Below, piece by piece: positions 1 to 6,875 of a DNA stretch of 11,559 nucleotides. This DNA comes from Planctomycetota bacterium (GTDB lineage: Bacteria > Planctomycetota > Planctomycetia > Isosphaerales > Isosphaeraceae), in NCBI GenBank assembly GCA_021778575.1, contig JAJYCH010000069.1, forward strand, positions 1 to 11,559. The letters run 5' to 3'. The notes beneath the pieces were generated by a model that saw only the letters and a list, made by a program, of their open reading frames with translations, did not search any database and was not told where the DNA came from. Numbering within the stretch: the stretch's first letter is position 1; every line of letters starts with the position of its first letter. A program made the position numbers and the translations under genes.

Positions 1-358
1 CACGACCGTGACAATGCTCCGATCGCTGGAAATGATGCTCGGTCTCGACCCGATGAACAAGTTCGACGCCTTGACCGACCCGATGATCGACTGCTTCCGC
101 GACGAACTCGACCTGACCCCCTACGTCGCCACCAAGAACAACATCCCGCTCGACGAGCGCAATCCATCAGGCAAGAAGATGGCCGCGCTCGACCGCTACT
201 GGCTCAAGAAGACCGAGGAACTCGACTGGAGCCACCTCGACGCCGCCGACCCCTACTGGCTGAACCGGATCAACTGGTACAGCATCCACAAAGGCGCACG
301 CCCCTACCCCGCCCGACCGGGAGACGCCCCCGGCGATACTGATGACGACGATGATTGA
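1..358 (+). CDS. C-terminal fragment of a phosphoesterase / alkaline-phosphatase-like family protein (5' end outside window)
   Basis: The reading frame is open from the left edge (first full codon at base 2) to a TGA at 356-358, about 118 residues. The fragment starts with Thr-Thr-x-Thr-Met-Leu-Arg-Ser-Leu-Glu and continues with MLGLDPMNKFDALTDPM and LTPYVATKNNIPLDERNP. These match, from memory, the end of the phosphoesterase family (PF04185-like) as found in bacterial proteins annotated 'YncE family / alkaline phosphatase family protein', where the first segment closes the metal-dependent hydrolase fold. The metal-binding residues would lie upstream and cannot be checked. The C-terminus is an acidic Asp tail (DTDDDDD). 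The in-frame ATG at base 14 is internal, because the family similarity continues upstream of it. The gene converges on peptide deformylase 32 bp away. Family assignment is fairly secure; the substrate is unknown. Confidence 0.72.
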   Translation, partial: TTVTMLRSLEMMLGLDPMNKFDALTDPMIDCFRDELDLTPYVATKNNIPLDERNPSGKKMAALDRYWLKKTEELDWSHLDAADPYWLNRINWYSIHKGARPYPARPGDAPGDTDDDDD

Positions 359-393
359 CCCGTCGCCCAATTCCGTGGGCAGGCCATCAATCA
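352..393. terminator. Inverted repeat containing both convergent stop codons; possible bidirectional terminator
   Basis: TGATTGA (352-358) and TCAATCA (387-393) are perfect 7-bp complements. An inner pair, GCCC (365-368) and GGGC (377-380), closes an 8-nt loop. The left arm ends in the TGA of the phosphoesterase gene, and the right arm carries the reverse complement of the deformylase TGA, so the hairpin can form in transcripts from either side. No U-run follows in either direction and the two helices are separated by unpaired bases. It is therefore a weak intrinsic terminator at best, or a 3'-end-stabilising structure. Confidence 0.35.
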
Positions 394-921
394 CGACTTC
401 GGATCGAGCCGCCGGAATTCTCGCTCGCAGAGAATATCGCGGTTCGATTCGAGCCGGTCGAGAAAGACAATCCCTCGAAGATGATCGTCTTCGTGCTGGA
501 AGACCCGGGCGATGAAACCGGCGAACTCGGTTTCAAGCTCCTGACCGTCGAGCGTCCGGTAACGCGCCCGGATCGTCTGATGCCTGGGGACGAGCCCCCG
601 AATTCCGGGGATACTCAGGCAACCCTCCCATCCCTTGACGATCTCGTCGGACCGCCAGACGATCTCGGGATTGGCGACGACCAGGGGTTCCATTTCGGGA
701 GCGTCGGGATAGCGTGGATTCGGCTTCGAGGCGACAATGAAGAGACTTGAGGACTCATAAACCTGGGGCGCGGCGATCCCCACCCCGTCGGCGTCGCGCA
801 TCGTCGCCAGCAGGTCGTCGGCGAAGGTTCGGAGCGAGGTTCCGGCGGGAAGGTCTACGCTCTCGGCCAGAGTCCGGAGCACCGGATGACCAAGCTGGGC
901 AATCTGGCGAAGAGTCGGCAT
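391..921 (-). CDS. def: Peptide deformylase
   Basis: This is a metal-dependent hydrolase that removes the formyl group from the N-terminal methionine of nascent proteins in the cytoplasm. All three family motifs are intact in the 176-residue product: GVGIAAPQ (residues 46-53), EGCLS with the metal-binding Cys101 (99-103), and QHEDDHL with His143, Glu144 and His147 (142-148). The length is typical for bacterial deformylases. I chose the ATG at 921 because it is preceded by a purine-rich GAGAGAA and gives the usual start (MPTLRQIAQLGHPVLR). A longer form from a TTG at 966 adds a proline-rich stretch with no family support. The gene is divergent from glmU (225-bp gap) and convergent with the phosphoesterase gene. 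It is not followed by fmt, its common partner, within this window. The identification is firm. Confidence 0.95.
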   Translation of the reverse strand: MPTLRQIAQLGHPVLRTLAESVDLPAGTSLRTFADDLLATMRDADGVGIAAPQVYESSSLFIVASKPNPRYPDAPEMEPLVVANPEIVWRSDEIVKGWEGCLSIPGIRGLVPRHQTIRARYRTLDGQELETEFAGFIARVFQHEDDHLRGIVFLDRLESNRDILCEREFRRLDPKS

Positions 922-1146
922 GATTTCTCTCGGGGTCACGGCTGGGAATGGCGGGCCATCCGGCAACGGGTCCAGCCCAGAGGTTCACGGGGGCTGACCA
1001 CCCGGAGTCGCGCCGGGGGGAGCTCAAGCCGTTTGACGACCGGTAGGTTGGCTTCGTAGAATCGCCGACGCGGCTTCGGGCGCTCCCTCTTCTGGAGCGG
1101 GTTGACTGGTTCTGTCTGATGCTTTTTTCCAGGATAAAGGTTCGTG

Positions 1147-2409
1147 ATGCAAGGACCCGTGGCGATTATCCTGGCGGCCGGGCATGGTAAGCGGATGAAG
1201 TCGGAGCGAGCCAAGGTTCTCCACGAAGTTTGTGGTCGGCCGATGATCCGCTACGTCGTCGAGGCCGTTCGAGGGGCGGGTGCCCGGACGATCATCGTGG
1301 TCGTTGGCTACGGGGCCGACCAGGTTCGCGAGGCCCTGGCCGATGAGCCCGACATTCTCTTCGCCACCCAGGAGCGGCAACTCGGGACCGGCGACGCCGT
1401 CCGGGCCTGCCGGCCGTTGCTCGAAGGATATCAAGGCGCGACGCTGGTTCTGGTCGGCGATGAGCCACTGATCCGCCCCGAACCGCTGGCCGACCTGTTG
1501 ACCCGGCGCGAGACCGAAGCCGCCGCCTGCCTCCTGGGTACGGCCATCGTTCCCGATCCCACCGGATTCGGCCGGATTCTCCGCGACGGTGCCGGGCGAT
1601 TCCTCCGGATCGTCGAGGAACGGGATTGCAGCCCCGAAGAACGGGCGATTCGCGAGGTCAACCCGAGCTGCTACGCCTTCGAGCTGCCGGGTCTCTGGGA
1701 TGCGCTCGAACGGCTCGACACCGGCAATGCCCAGGGGGAATATTACCTGACCGATGCCCCGCAGTTGCTCGAAGCGATGGGACGCCGGGTGATTGCCTTG
1801 CCCTGTCTCGAACCCGACGACATTCTGGGGGTGAACACCCGGCAGCACCTGGCCCAGGCCCACGCGATCCTTCAGACCCGGATTCAGGACCGGTTGATGG
1901 AGGCCGGTGTCAGTATTGTCGACCCCCGGAACACGTATGTCGATGGCCGGGCCTCGATCGGTCGCGACTCGGTAATTTACCCGTTCTCGGTCATCACCGG
2001 GACCGTCCGGGTGGGTGTCGGCTGCAAGGTCGGCCCCTATGCCCATCTCCGGGATGGAACGGTCCTCGAAGACGGCGTCGAGGTCGGAGCGTTCGTCGAG
2101 GTGAATCGATCGACCCTCGGAGCAGGGTCGAAAGCGCGACACCTGGCGTATCTCGGCGACGCGACCGTTGGTCAGTCCGTGAATGTCGGGGCCGGGGTGA
2201 TCACGGCGAACTTCGATGGCAAGCTCAAGCACGCCACGACGATCGGCGATCAGTCGTTTCTCGGCTCCGGTTCGATCCTCGTCGCGCCGGTGAGGATCGG
2301 CTCGAACGCGACCATCGGAGCCGGCGCGGTCGTCACGAAGAACCACGATGTCGCCGACGGACAGACAGTCGTCGGTGTTCCCGCCCGACCGATCGCCGAA
2401 AATCGCTGA
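1147..2409 (+). CDS. glmU: GlmU-type bifunctional UDP-GlcNAc pyrophosphorylase / glucosamine-1-phosphate N-acetyltransferase, short form
   Basis: GlmU acetylates glucosamine-1-phosphate and then uridylates it to UDP-GlcNAc, the precursor of peptidoglycan and lipid A. The 420-residue product has the nucleotidyltransferase domain first: LAAGHGKRM (residues 9-17), QLGTGDA (78-84), GDEPL with Asp105, DPTGFGRI (137-144), NAQGEYYLTD (194-203), and Asn230 for metal binding. The C-terminal left-handed beta-helix keeps Arg302, catalytic His332, Tyr335, Asn346, Asn355 and Lys361, corresponding to E. coli Arg333, His363, Tyr366, Asn377, Asn386 and Lys392. Two oddities stand out. The position of E. coli Lys351 is Asn320 here. 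About 34 residues are also missing between residues 230 and 302, roughly one to two helix coils, and the C-terminal tail is short. Start: ATG 1147 has AAAGG six bases upstream; the GTG at 1144 sits too close to it. A sugar-nucleotide enzyme with an altered acceptor is the alternative. Confidence 0.88.
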   Translation: MQGPVAIILAAGHGKRMKSERAKVLHEVCGRPMIRYVVEAVRGAGARTIIVVVGYGADQVREALADEPDILFATQERQLGTGDAVRACRPLLEGYQGATLVLVGDEPLIRPEPLADLLTRRETEAAACLLGTAIVPDPTGFGRILRDGAGRFLRIVEERDCSPEERAIREVNPSCYAFELPGLWDALERLDTGNAQGEYYLTDAPQLLEAMGRRVIALPCLEPDDILGVNTRQHLAQAHAILQTRIQDRLMEAGVSIVDPRNTYVDGRASIGRDSVIYPFSVITGTVRVGVGCKVGPYAHLRDGTVLEDGVEVGAFVEVNRSTLGAGSKARHLAYLGDATVGQSVNVGAGVITANFDGKLKHATTIGDQSFLGSGSILVAPVRIGSNATIGAGAVVTKNHDVADGQTVVGVPARPIAENR

Positions 2410-2544
2410 CCAGATCCAGCGACATTCCTTTCCCATTGCCCAAGATCATAGCTCGAATGACCAACGGTTTGTATCATGTTCGAGTTTGATCGACCCCGAC
2501 CCGTCTTGCAGCGATCACCAGTCCCGCCGATTTTGAGACTCATC

Positions 2545-4029
2545 ATGAACGTGCTGTCGACCCGTGACTCCCTGAACACCGTGGCTTGCCAGATCCTCGC
2601 GATCGGCGTCTTTGATGGCGACGCTCCGCTGCCCGAGAGCCTGACGGGATCGACCCTGGCCGGGACACTCAGGCGATTGATCGATTCGAAAGATCTACCG
2701 CGCTCGGCGGGGGACGTCACTCCGTTGCTCGGGTTGACCGAGTCGGGACTGGCCGCTCAGTCGGTGGTGATTCTCGGACTCGGACTTCGCGACAAGTTCG
2801 ACGCCGGCAGCGCGTTTTCGGCCGGTGTCTCCCTGAGCAAGAAACTGGCCGGTAAACCACGAGAGAGCGTCGCCATAGCCCTTCCCGGCGGTCTCGAAGC
2901 CACCGCCATTGCCGCGCTCGTCGAAGGAGCGATCGTCGGAACACGCGGTCCGGACCTCCGCAAGACCGAGAAGGCCCGGCATCCCTTCGGCACTCTTTCG
3001 ATTGTCTCAGGGACAGAATCTTCGGACGGATTCGAGGCGGCGGTGACCCGAGCCACGATCGTCGGCCAGGCGATCAACCTGGCGAGGGATCTGGCGAACA
3101 CCCCACCCGCGGAAAAAAGCCCCACATCGCTCGCGCTCCGGGCCGAGCAGGAAGCCGAAGCCGCTGGTCTCACGGTGACGGTCTGGGATCAGGACAGGAT
3201 CGCCGACGAGCGGTTTGGCGGCCTTCTGGGAGTCGCGGCGGGGTCGGACGAACCGCCAAGGTTCGTGATCCTCGAACATCGTCAAGGTGGCGACTCGCCC
3301 ACGATCGCCCTGGTCGGCAAGGGAGTGACGTTCGATTCGGGCGGTCTCTCGCTCAAGCCCAGCGCCTCGATGGAGGATATGAAGAGTGATATGACGGGTG
3401 CTGCGGTCGTCCTCGCGACGATGACCGCCATCGCCCGGCTGGGACTCAAAGCAAATGTCGTCGGCTATCTGGCGATCACCGAGAACATGGTCAACGGTCG
3501 GGCGATGCGCCTGGGCGACGTCTTGACCATGCGCAACGGCAAGACCGTCGAGGTTCTCAACACCGACGCCGAGGGGCGTCTGATCCTCGCCGATGCTTTG
3601 AGCTACGCCGCCGAGCAGGAACCGGCGGCGATCATTGACCTGGCCACGCTCACCGGCGCTTGCCTGGTCGCGCTCGGAACGCGAATCGCCGGGCTGTTCA
3701 GCAATGACGAGCCGCTCGCCGAACGGCTGGCAACAGCCTCGAAGGCGACCGGAGAGCGAACCTGGCGGCTCCCGCTCGACGATGATTTCTTCGACCTGCT
3801 CAAGAGCAGCGTGGCCGACATGAAGAACATCGGCGGCAAGTGGGGCGGTTCGATCACCGCGGCCAAATTTCTGCAGCAATTCGTGGCCGGTCGTCCCTGG
3901 GTCCACCTCGACATCGCCGGTCCAAGCTGGGCCGACTCCGACTCCGGCAGTCGAGACGCGGGCGGAACCGGCTGTTTTGTCCGGACACTGGTCGAACTCG
4001 TCGAGAATTCGGCAACTTCGACGATCTGA
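2545..4029 (+). CDS. pepA: Leucyl aminopeptidase (M17 family, cytosol aminopeptidase)
   Basis: This is a two-metal exopeptidase that removes N-terminal residues from peptides in the cytoplasm; family members are hexamers. The 494-residue product carries the M17 signature NTDAEGRL (residues 339-346). The metal ligands are Lys259, Asp264, Asp282, Asp341 and Glu343, with catalytic Lys271 and Arg345, all a constant 11 positions before the E. coli PepA numbering. The C-terminal WVHLDIAG...GTGCFVRTL block is typical. Length matches the family (about 500). I chose ATG 2545 over an in-frame ATG at 2476: the earlier one lacks a ribosome binding site and would add 23 Arg/Pro-rich residues unlike the family. 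Even so, the site before 2545 is weak (TTGAGAC). It lies 135 bp after glmU, so co-transcription is possible but not shown. E. coli PepA also binds DNA in Xer recombination; nothing here tests that. Confidence 0.93.
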   Translation: MNVLSTRDSLNTVACQILAIGVFDGDAPLPESLTGSTLAGTLRRLIDSKDLPRSAGDVTPLLGLTESGLAAQSVVILGLGLRDKFDAGSAFSAGVSLSKKLAGKPRESVAIALPGGLEATAIAALVEGAIVGTRGPDLRKTEKARHPFGTLSIVSGTESSDGFEAAVTRATIVGQAINLARDLANTPPAEKSPTSLALRAEQEAEAAGLTVTVWDQDRIADERFGGLLGVAAGSDEPPRFVILEHRQGGDSPTIALVGKGVTFDSGGLSLKPSASMEDMKSDMTGAAVVLATMTAIARLGLKANVVGYLAITENMVNGRAMRLGDVLTMRNGKTVEVLNTDAEGRLILADALSYAAEQEPAAIIDLATLTGACLVALGTRIAGLFSNDEPLAERLATASKATGERTWRLPLDDDFFDLLKSSVADMKNIGGKWGGSITAAKFLQQFVAGRPWVHLDIAGPSWADSDSGSRDAGGTGCFVRTLVELVENSATSTI

Positions 4030-4070
4030 AACTGTCGCCATTTCCTCTCGCCGGGCGCGCGGGCGAACGG

Positions 4071-4087
4071 CGAAGGGGAACCCTTCG
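4071..4087. terminator. Short hairpin between convergent genes
   Basis: CGAAGGG (4071-4077), a GAA loop and CCCTTCG (4081-4087) form a perfect 7-bp stem in the 112-bp gap between the convergent stops of pepA and the small gene at 4142-4597. No U-run follows on either strand, so a factor-independent terminator is only suggested by position and stem strength. The rest of 4030-4141 shows nothing else I recognise. Confidence 0.35.
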
Positions 4088-4141
4088 GGACGGCAGTGGT
4101 TCTCGCTGTGCGTTCGGAAGAAATGGGGAAGGCGGGAAGGA

Positions 4142-4597
4142 TCAGCCAGCTTGCGAGAGCCGCGTTTCGAGCAAACACTCGATCCGGCGGCTATTGATAT
4201 CCAGGGTCTCGAGGATTTCGAGAACTTCGGCCATGTCGAGCCGGATATCGAGTGCCCAGTTCAGGACATCAAGGTTTTCCTGACCGGATTTGAGCCGTCG
4301 GATAATCTCGCCGATCAGTCTCGAATCCTGAAACGAGCGTTGCAGCAGGCCAAAATCGTCGTGGTCGAGTTCGATCCAGAAGGTCCGGCCTTCGAGATGT
4401 TCCAGCCATTTATCACGGAGGAAGCCGTTCCAGTGCTGGCGGACCCAGCCGCGGATCGCCCACTCCCCCAGGTCTCGACCGGCCTTCTCACTTTCGATCC
4501 ATTTATGTCTCTGGGCTTCGACTTCCCCGAGATCATGGACACTCATCTTGATGCTGGGCCGAACCGCATCAGAGATATGGGTACGACAGAGACCCAT
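4142..4597 (-). CDS. Uncharacterised Trp-rich conserved-looking protein, 151 aa
   Basis: I do not recognise this protein with confidence. ATG 4597 is preceded by GGAGGA with four bases between, one of the best ribosome binding sites in the window. A longer frame from a TTG at 4702 has no such site. The core (residues about 30-83) is striking: HKWIESEKAGRDLGEWAI, then GWVRQHWNGFLRDKWLEHL and FWIELDHDDFGLL. Seven Trp in 151 residues, and alternating charged and aromatic residues, suggest an amphipathic helical fold with a conserved surface. The C-terminal 60 residues look helical and Leu/Ile-rich. There is no signal peptide or membrane segment, so it is probably cytoplasmic. The W-x-x-SE-x-AGRD-x-G string faintly recalls, from memory, a motif in DUF4032 proteins; I do not rely on that. 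It lies 240 bp downstream of the propeller gene on the same strand and converges on pepA. Confidence 0.72.
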   Translation of the reverse strand: MGLCRTHISDAVRPSIKMSVHDLGEVEAQRHKWIESEKAGRDLGEWAIRGWVRQHWNGFLRDKWLEHLEGRTFWIELDHDDFGLLQRSFQDSRLIGEIIRRLKSGQENLDVLNWALDIRLDMAEVLEILETLDINSRRIECLLETRLSQAG

Positions 4598-4837
4598 CAC
4601 GTCCTCCAGGCCGATCAAAATCCATCGACGACACGATTTTCGCGATAAATGACCAGGAACCGACGCACACTCGTCGAGGAAGGACCACGGAATGGCTATC
4701 AATCTTACGGAAAAGCGCGGGGTAGGATCGAGTGCTTTCTAACTTTTCTACGAGAACTTCTCTTCCCATAGCTATCAAAATCGAACGAAAGAGGCAAGTC
4801 CGATCGCGACACGTTGATTCTCCGCCACAGCCGGAAG

Positions 4838-6802
4838 TCATTTCGCGGGCTCTCCGTTGAACCAGGCGAGTGACTTGCCGATCAGGACGGCCACACCTCT
4901 CTGGCCGGTGGCCAGCGGGCCGAGCGTTCCGTCGGCGACGGCTCTCCAGGCGACGCCACCGCTCAGGTCGGTGCAGATCAGGTGGACCCCTTGCCGGCTC
5001 ACACGGACCGGCTCCCCCTTGGGACCCAGGCAAAAGGCGTCGGGGACTCCTTCGCCTCGACCCTGGGCCAGGGCGTGACCCGAGCTGTCATACGACATCA
5101 CCCGACCGTCCGGAGCAACGGCCACGGCCGAGGTCCCCACCGCCTGGAATTGCCAGGCCTCCCAGGGCACGGGCGACTCCCAGACCGCTCGACCGTTCCG
5201 GTCGTGCCCCCGCAGGACCTGGCTCCGACGCGCCAGAGTGAGCCACGAGACCGGCGATCCCTCCGGCGCGGCGATCAGGAACGCCGGATCGGATGGCGGA
5301 CCGCGGAATTCTCCGGCCGGGGCTCCGGCCGGGTCGAAGATCCGGAGCAAACCGTCTTCCGTCGTCACCGCCGTGAAACCATCAGGATGGATCGCCAGAT
5401 CTTCAACCGGCGACGAGAGTTCCGATTTCCAGACCCAGCGTCCGGCCAGCGTCGTCCGGCCCAGGCGATCTCGTTCCTGAACAATGGCCAGGCCATAGGT
5501 GTCGGGCTGAATCGCCAGGTGGGTCAGCTCGCAAAGGTTGAGATCGAGCCGCTGGGCCTGGTTCTTCCGGAGGTCGCAGAGCACGATCCGCCGATCGGTC
5601 GCCGCGGCCATCCAGCCGGCACTGGTCCGGACGATCCGGCCGACGCCATCAATCTCCGGAGCCTGACCCAACCGCTTGCCGTCGGTCGTGAAGATCTCCA
5701 GCTTGTTCTGGTGGGTGATCACGCCGATCCGCCCGGGATCATCACAGACCGCGACGACGGCGAACTCGGCCTGATCCTCGTGGGCGACGACCTCGGCCGT
5801 CCAGTTGGGCACACGGACCGAGGCGGTGCCGGCTCTCGACCGAGATGCCGACGGTTTCGAGGTCGAAGTCGTTGGCGAGGCGGTCTGGCCATTCGATTGG
5901 AAATCGACCCGGACAATCTCCCCCGTTGACTGACCATAAACCAGGTAACGCCCCAGCGCATCGGTTTCCAGGGCCATGGCCGGACGGTTGAGAGTCGTCC
6001 GCCACCTGACGTTCCCGGCTCCGCTCAGGATCGCCAGTTCCCCTTCCAGAGTGGTGACCGCGATTGTCCGGCCGGCGAAGTCGGGAACGGCATGGCCGGC
6101 GGAGCCGCCCAGGTGATAGGCCCCTTCCGACCGACCTTCAAGATCGTACCGCTGAATTCCATGGGTAAAGCAGGAGATCAGGATCATCTGGCCGTCGCCG
6201 GTTGTCGCGAGCCGACCCGTGCTCGACATCAGCGCCTCGTACCAGACGATCTCACCGTCGAGCGAGCCATTCGAGCCGCGCTCGGAGAGCTGGATGCCGG
6301 CGATCGAGCCGTAAGCGCCAATTCCTACCAGAAAGGGCTGATCGGGGATGAAAACCAGGCTCGATAGGGGTTGACGCGTTGCGAACTTCCCCGCGAGCTT
6401 GGCGTGTCGCGAGTAGAACTGAACCACATTCATCTTTGAGCCGACGGCGACGTAGCGACCATGGGGGTCGATCGCCAGCGAGAGCGGCTCGGCGATGACC
6501 GCCCGGTCGTGGATCAGCTCGAAATCACCATCAAGGAGCCAGAGCCTCGAACCTTCACCAACGAACGCCACCAGTGAACCATCGTCACTCACCGAGCCGT
6601 GGAGGATCTTACCGGGAGCCTTGGCCACCGACTGAAATTGCCCTCGGGCATCGATCCGGTAGAGTTGGTTGGCTTCGTCCCAGGCGAAGACCGAACCGGC
6701 CTCGCGAGCCAGGGTCATCCCCTTGAGCGGCGCGTCGGTCAGGACCGACCAGGCCGTTCCTGGGTCGAGCTTCACGGATGAACGGACCGCCGATTGCGTC
6801 AT
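4838..6802 (-). CDS. Double beta-propeller (WD40/PQQ-like repeat) protein, cytoplasmic
   Basis: The 654-residue protein consists of repeated four-stranded blade-like units, visible as recurring pieces such as LSLAIDPHGRYVAVG, ALETDALGRYLVYG, LAIHPDGFTAVTTEDGLLRIFD and AVAPDGRVMSYDSSG. Such repeats form beta-propellers that bind proteins or ligands and are seldom enzymatic. Two repeat-rich halves (residues about 1-300 and 332-654) are joined by a Ser/Thr/Arg-rich linker (303-329), suggesting two propellers. No signal peptide or transmembrane segment is visible, so it should be cytoplasmic. There is no catalytic motif and the partner is unknown. Start: ATG 6802 was chosen over a TTG at 6847, which lies inside the preceding terminator stem. 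No Shine-Dalgarno precedes 6802, but a promoter-like pair sits where the transcript would begin at the ATG. The S41 protease gene lies 73 bp upstream. Confidence 0.8.
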   Translation of the reverse strand: MTQSAVRSSVKLDPGTAWSVLTDAPLKGMTLAREAGSVFAWDEANQLYRIDARGQFQSVAKAPGKILHGSVSDDGSLVAFVGEGSRLWLLDGDFELIHDRAVIAEPLSLAIDPHGRYVAVGSKMNVVQFYSRHAKLAGKFATRQPLSSLVFIPDQPFLVGIGAYGSIAGIQLSERGSNGSLDGEIVWYEALMSSTGRLATTGDGQMILISCFTHGIQRYDLEGRSEGAYHLGGSAGHAVPDFAGRTIAVTTLEGELAILSGAGNVRWRTTLNRPAMALETDALGRYLVYGQSTGEIVRVDFQSNGQTASPTTSTSKPSASRSRAGTASVRVPNWTAEVVAHEDQAEFAVVAVCDDPGRIGVITHQNKLEIFTTDGKRLGQAPEIDGVGRIVRTSAGWMAAATDRRIVLCDLRKNQAQRLDLNLCELTHLAIQPDTYGLAIVQERDRLGRTTLAGRWVWKSELSSPVEDLAIHPDGFTAVTTEDGLLRIFDPAGAPAGEFRGPPSDPAFLIAAPEGSPVSWLTLARRSQVLRGHDRNGRAVWESPVPWEAWQFQAVGTSAVAVAPDGRVMSYDSSGHALAQGRGEGVPDAFCLGPKGEPVRVSRQGVHLICTDLSGGVAWRAVADGTLGPLATGQRGVAVLIGKSLAWFNGEPAK

Positions 6803-6837
6803 GCTTTGATCATAACGGATCGTCGAGGAAATGACCA
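6802..6837 (-). promoter_or_regulatory. Sigma70-like promoter predicted to give a leaderless mRNA
   Basis: On the minus strand, TGGTCA (6832-6837, four of six matches to TTGACA) and TATGAT (6809-6814, five of six to TATAAT) are separated by exactly 17 bp. Six bases separate the -10 box from the ATG at 6802, so the usual start distance puts +1 at or next to the A of the start codon. This agrees with the absence of a ribosome binding site. The sigma preference of this organism is assumed, not known. Confidence 0.5.
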
Positions 6838-6839
6838 GA

Positions 6840-6865
6840 ATCGGCAAACCACCGAGTTTGCCGAT
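6840..6865 (-). terminator. Intrinsic terminator after the S41 protease gene
   Basis: ATCGGCAAAC (6840-6849) and GTTTGCCGAT (6856-6865) form a perfect 10-bp stem with a 6-nt loop. It starts 10 bases after the protease stop codon. On the minus strand it is followed by TTCTGGTCATTT, moderately U-rich rather than a pure U-run. It lies immediately upstream of the -35 box of the propeller gene, so it separates the two transcription units. Confidence 0.72.
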
Positions 6866-6875
6866 CCTTCGATTT

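Noticed and set aside
1081..1127. Hairpin CGCTCC/GGAGCG (1081-1099), TTGACT (1102-1107) and a six-T run (1122-1127) before glmU, considered as a terminator or promoter
   Set aside because: The T-run is over 20 bases from the stem, and no acceptable -10 box lies 16-18 bp after TTGACT, so neither reading holds up.
1024..2436. 470-codon open frame on the minus strand, opposite glmU
   Set aside because: It lies antisense to a full GlmU, is rich in Arg/Asp/Gly typical of reverse-frame translation in GC-rich genes, and shows no family motif.
3007..4041. 344-codon minus-strand frame opposite pepA
   Set aside because: It is a shadow of a gene with intact active-site motifs, with no recognisable domain of its own.
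4598..4702. N-terminal extension of the Trp-rich gene from a TTG at 4702
   Set aside because: ATG 4597 has a near-ideal ribosome binding site; the extension has no comparable site and reads unlike the conserved-looking core.
4982..5929. 315-codon plus-strand frame opposite the propeller gene
   Set aside because: The composition is that of a shadow frame (Arg/Pro/Gly-rich, no domain), and the minus-strand frame shows coherent repeats.
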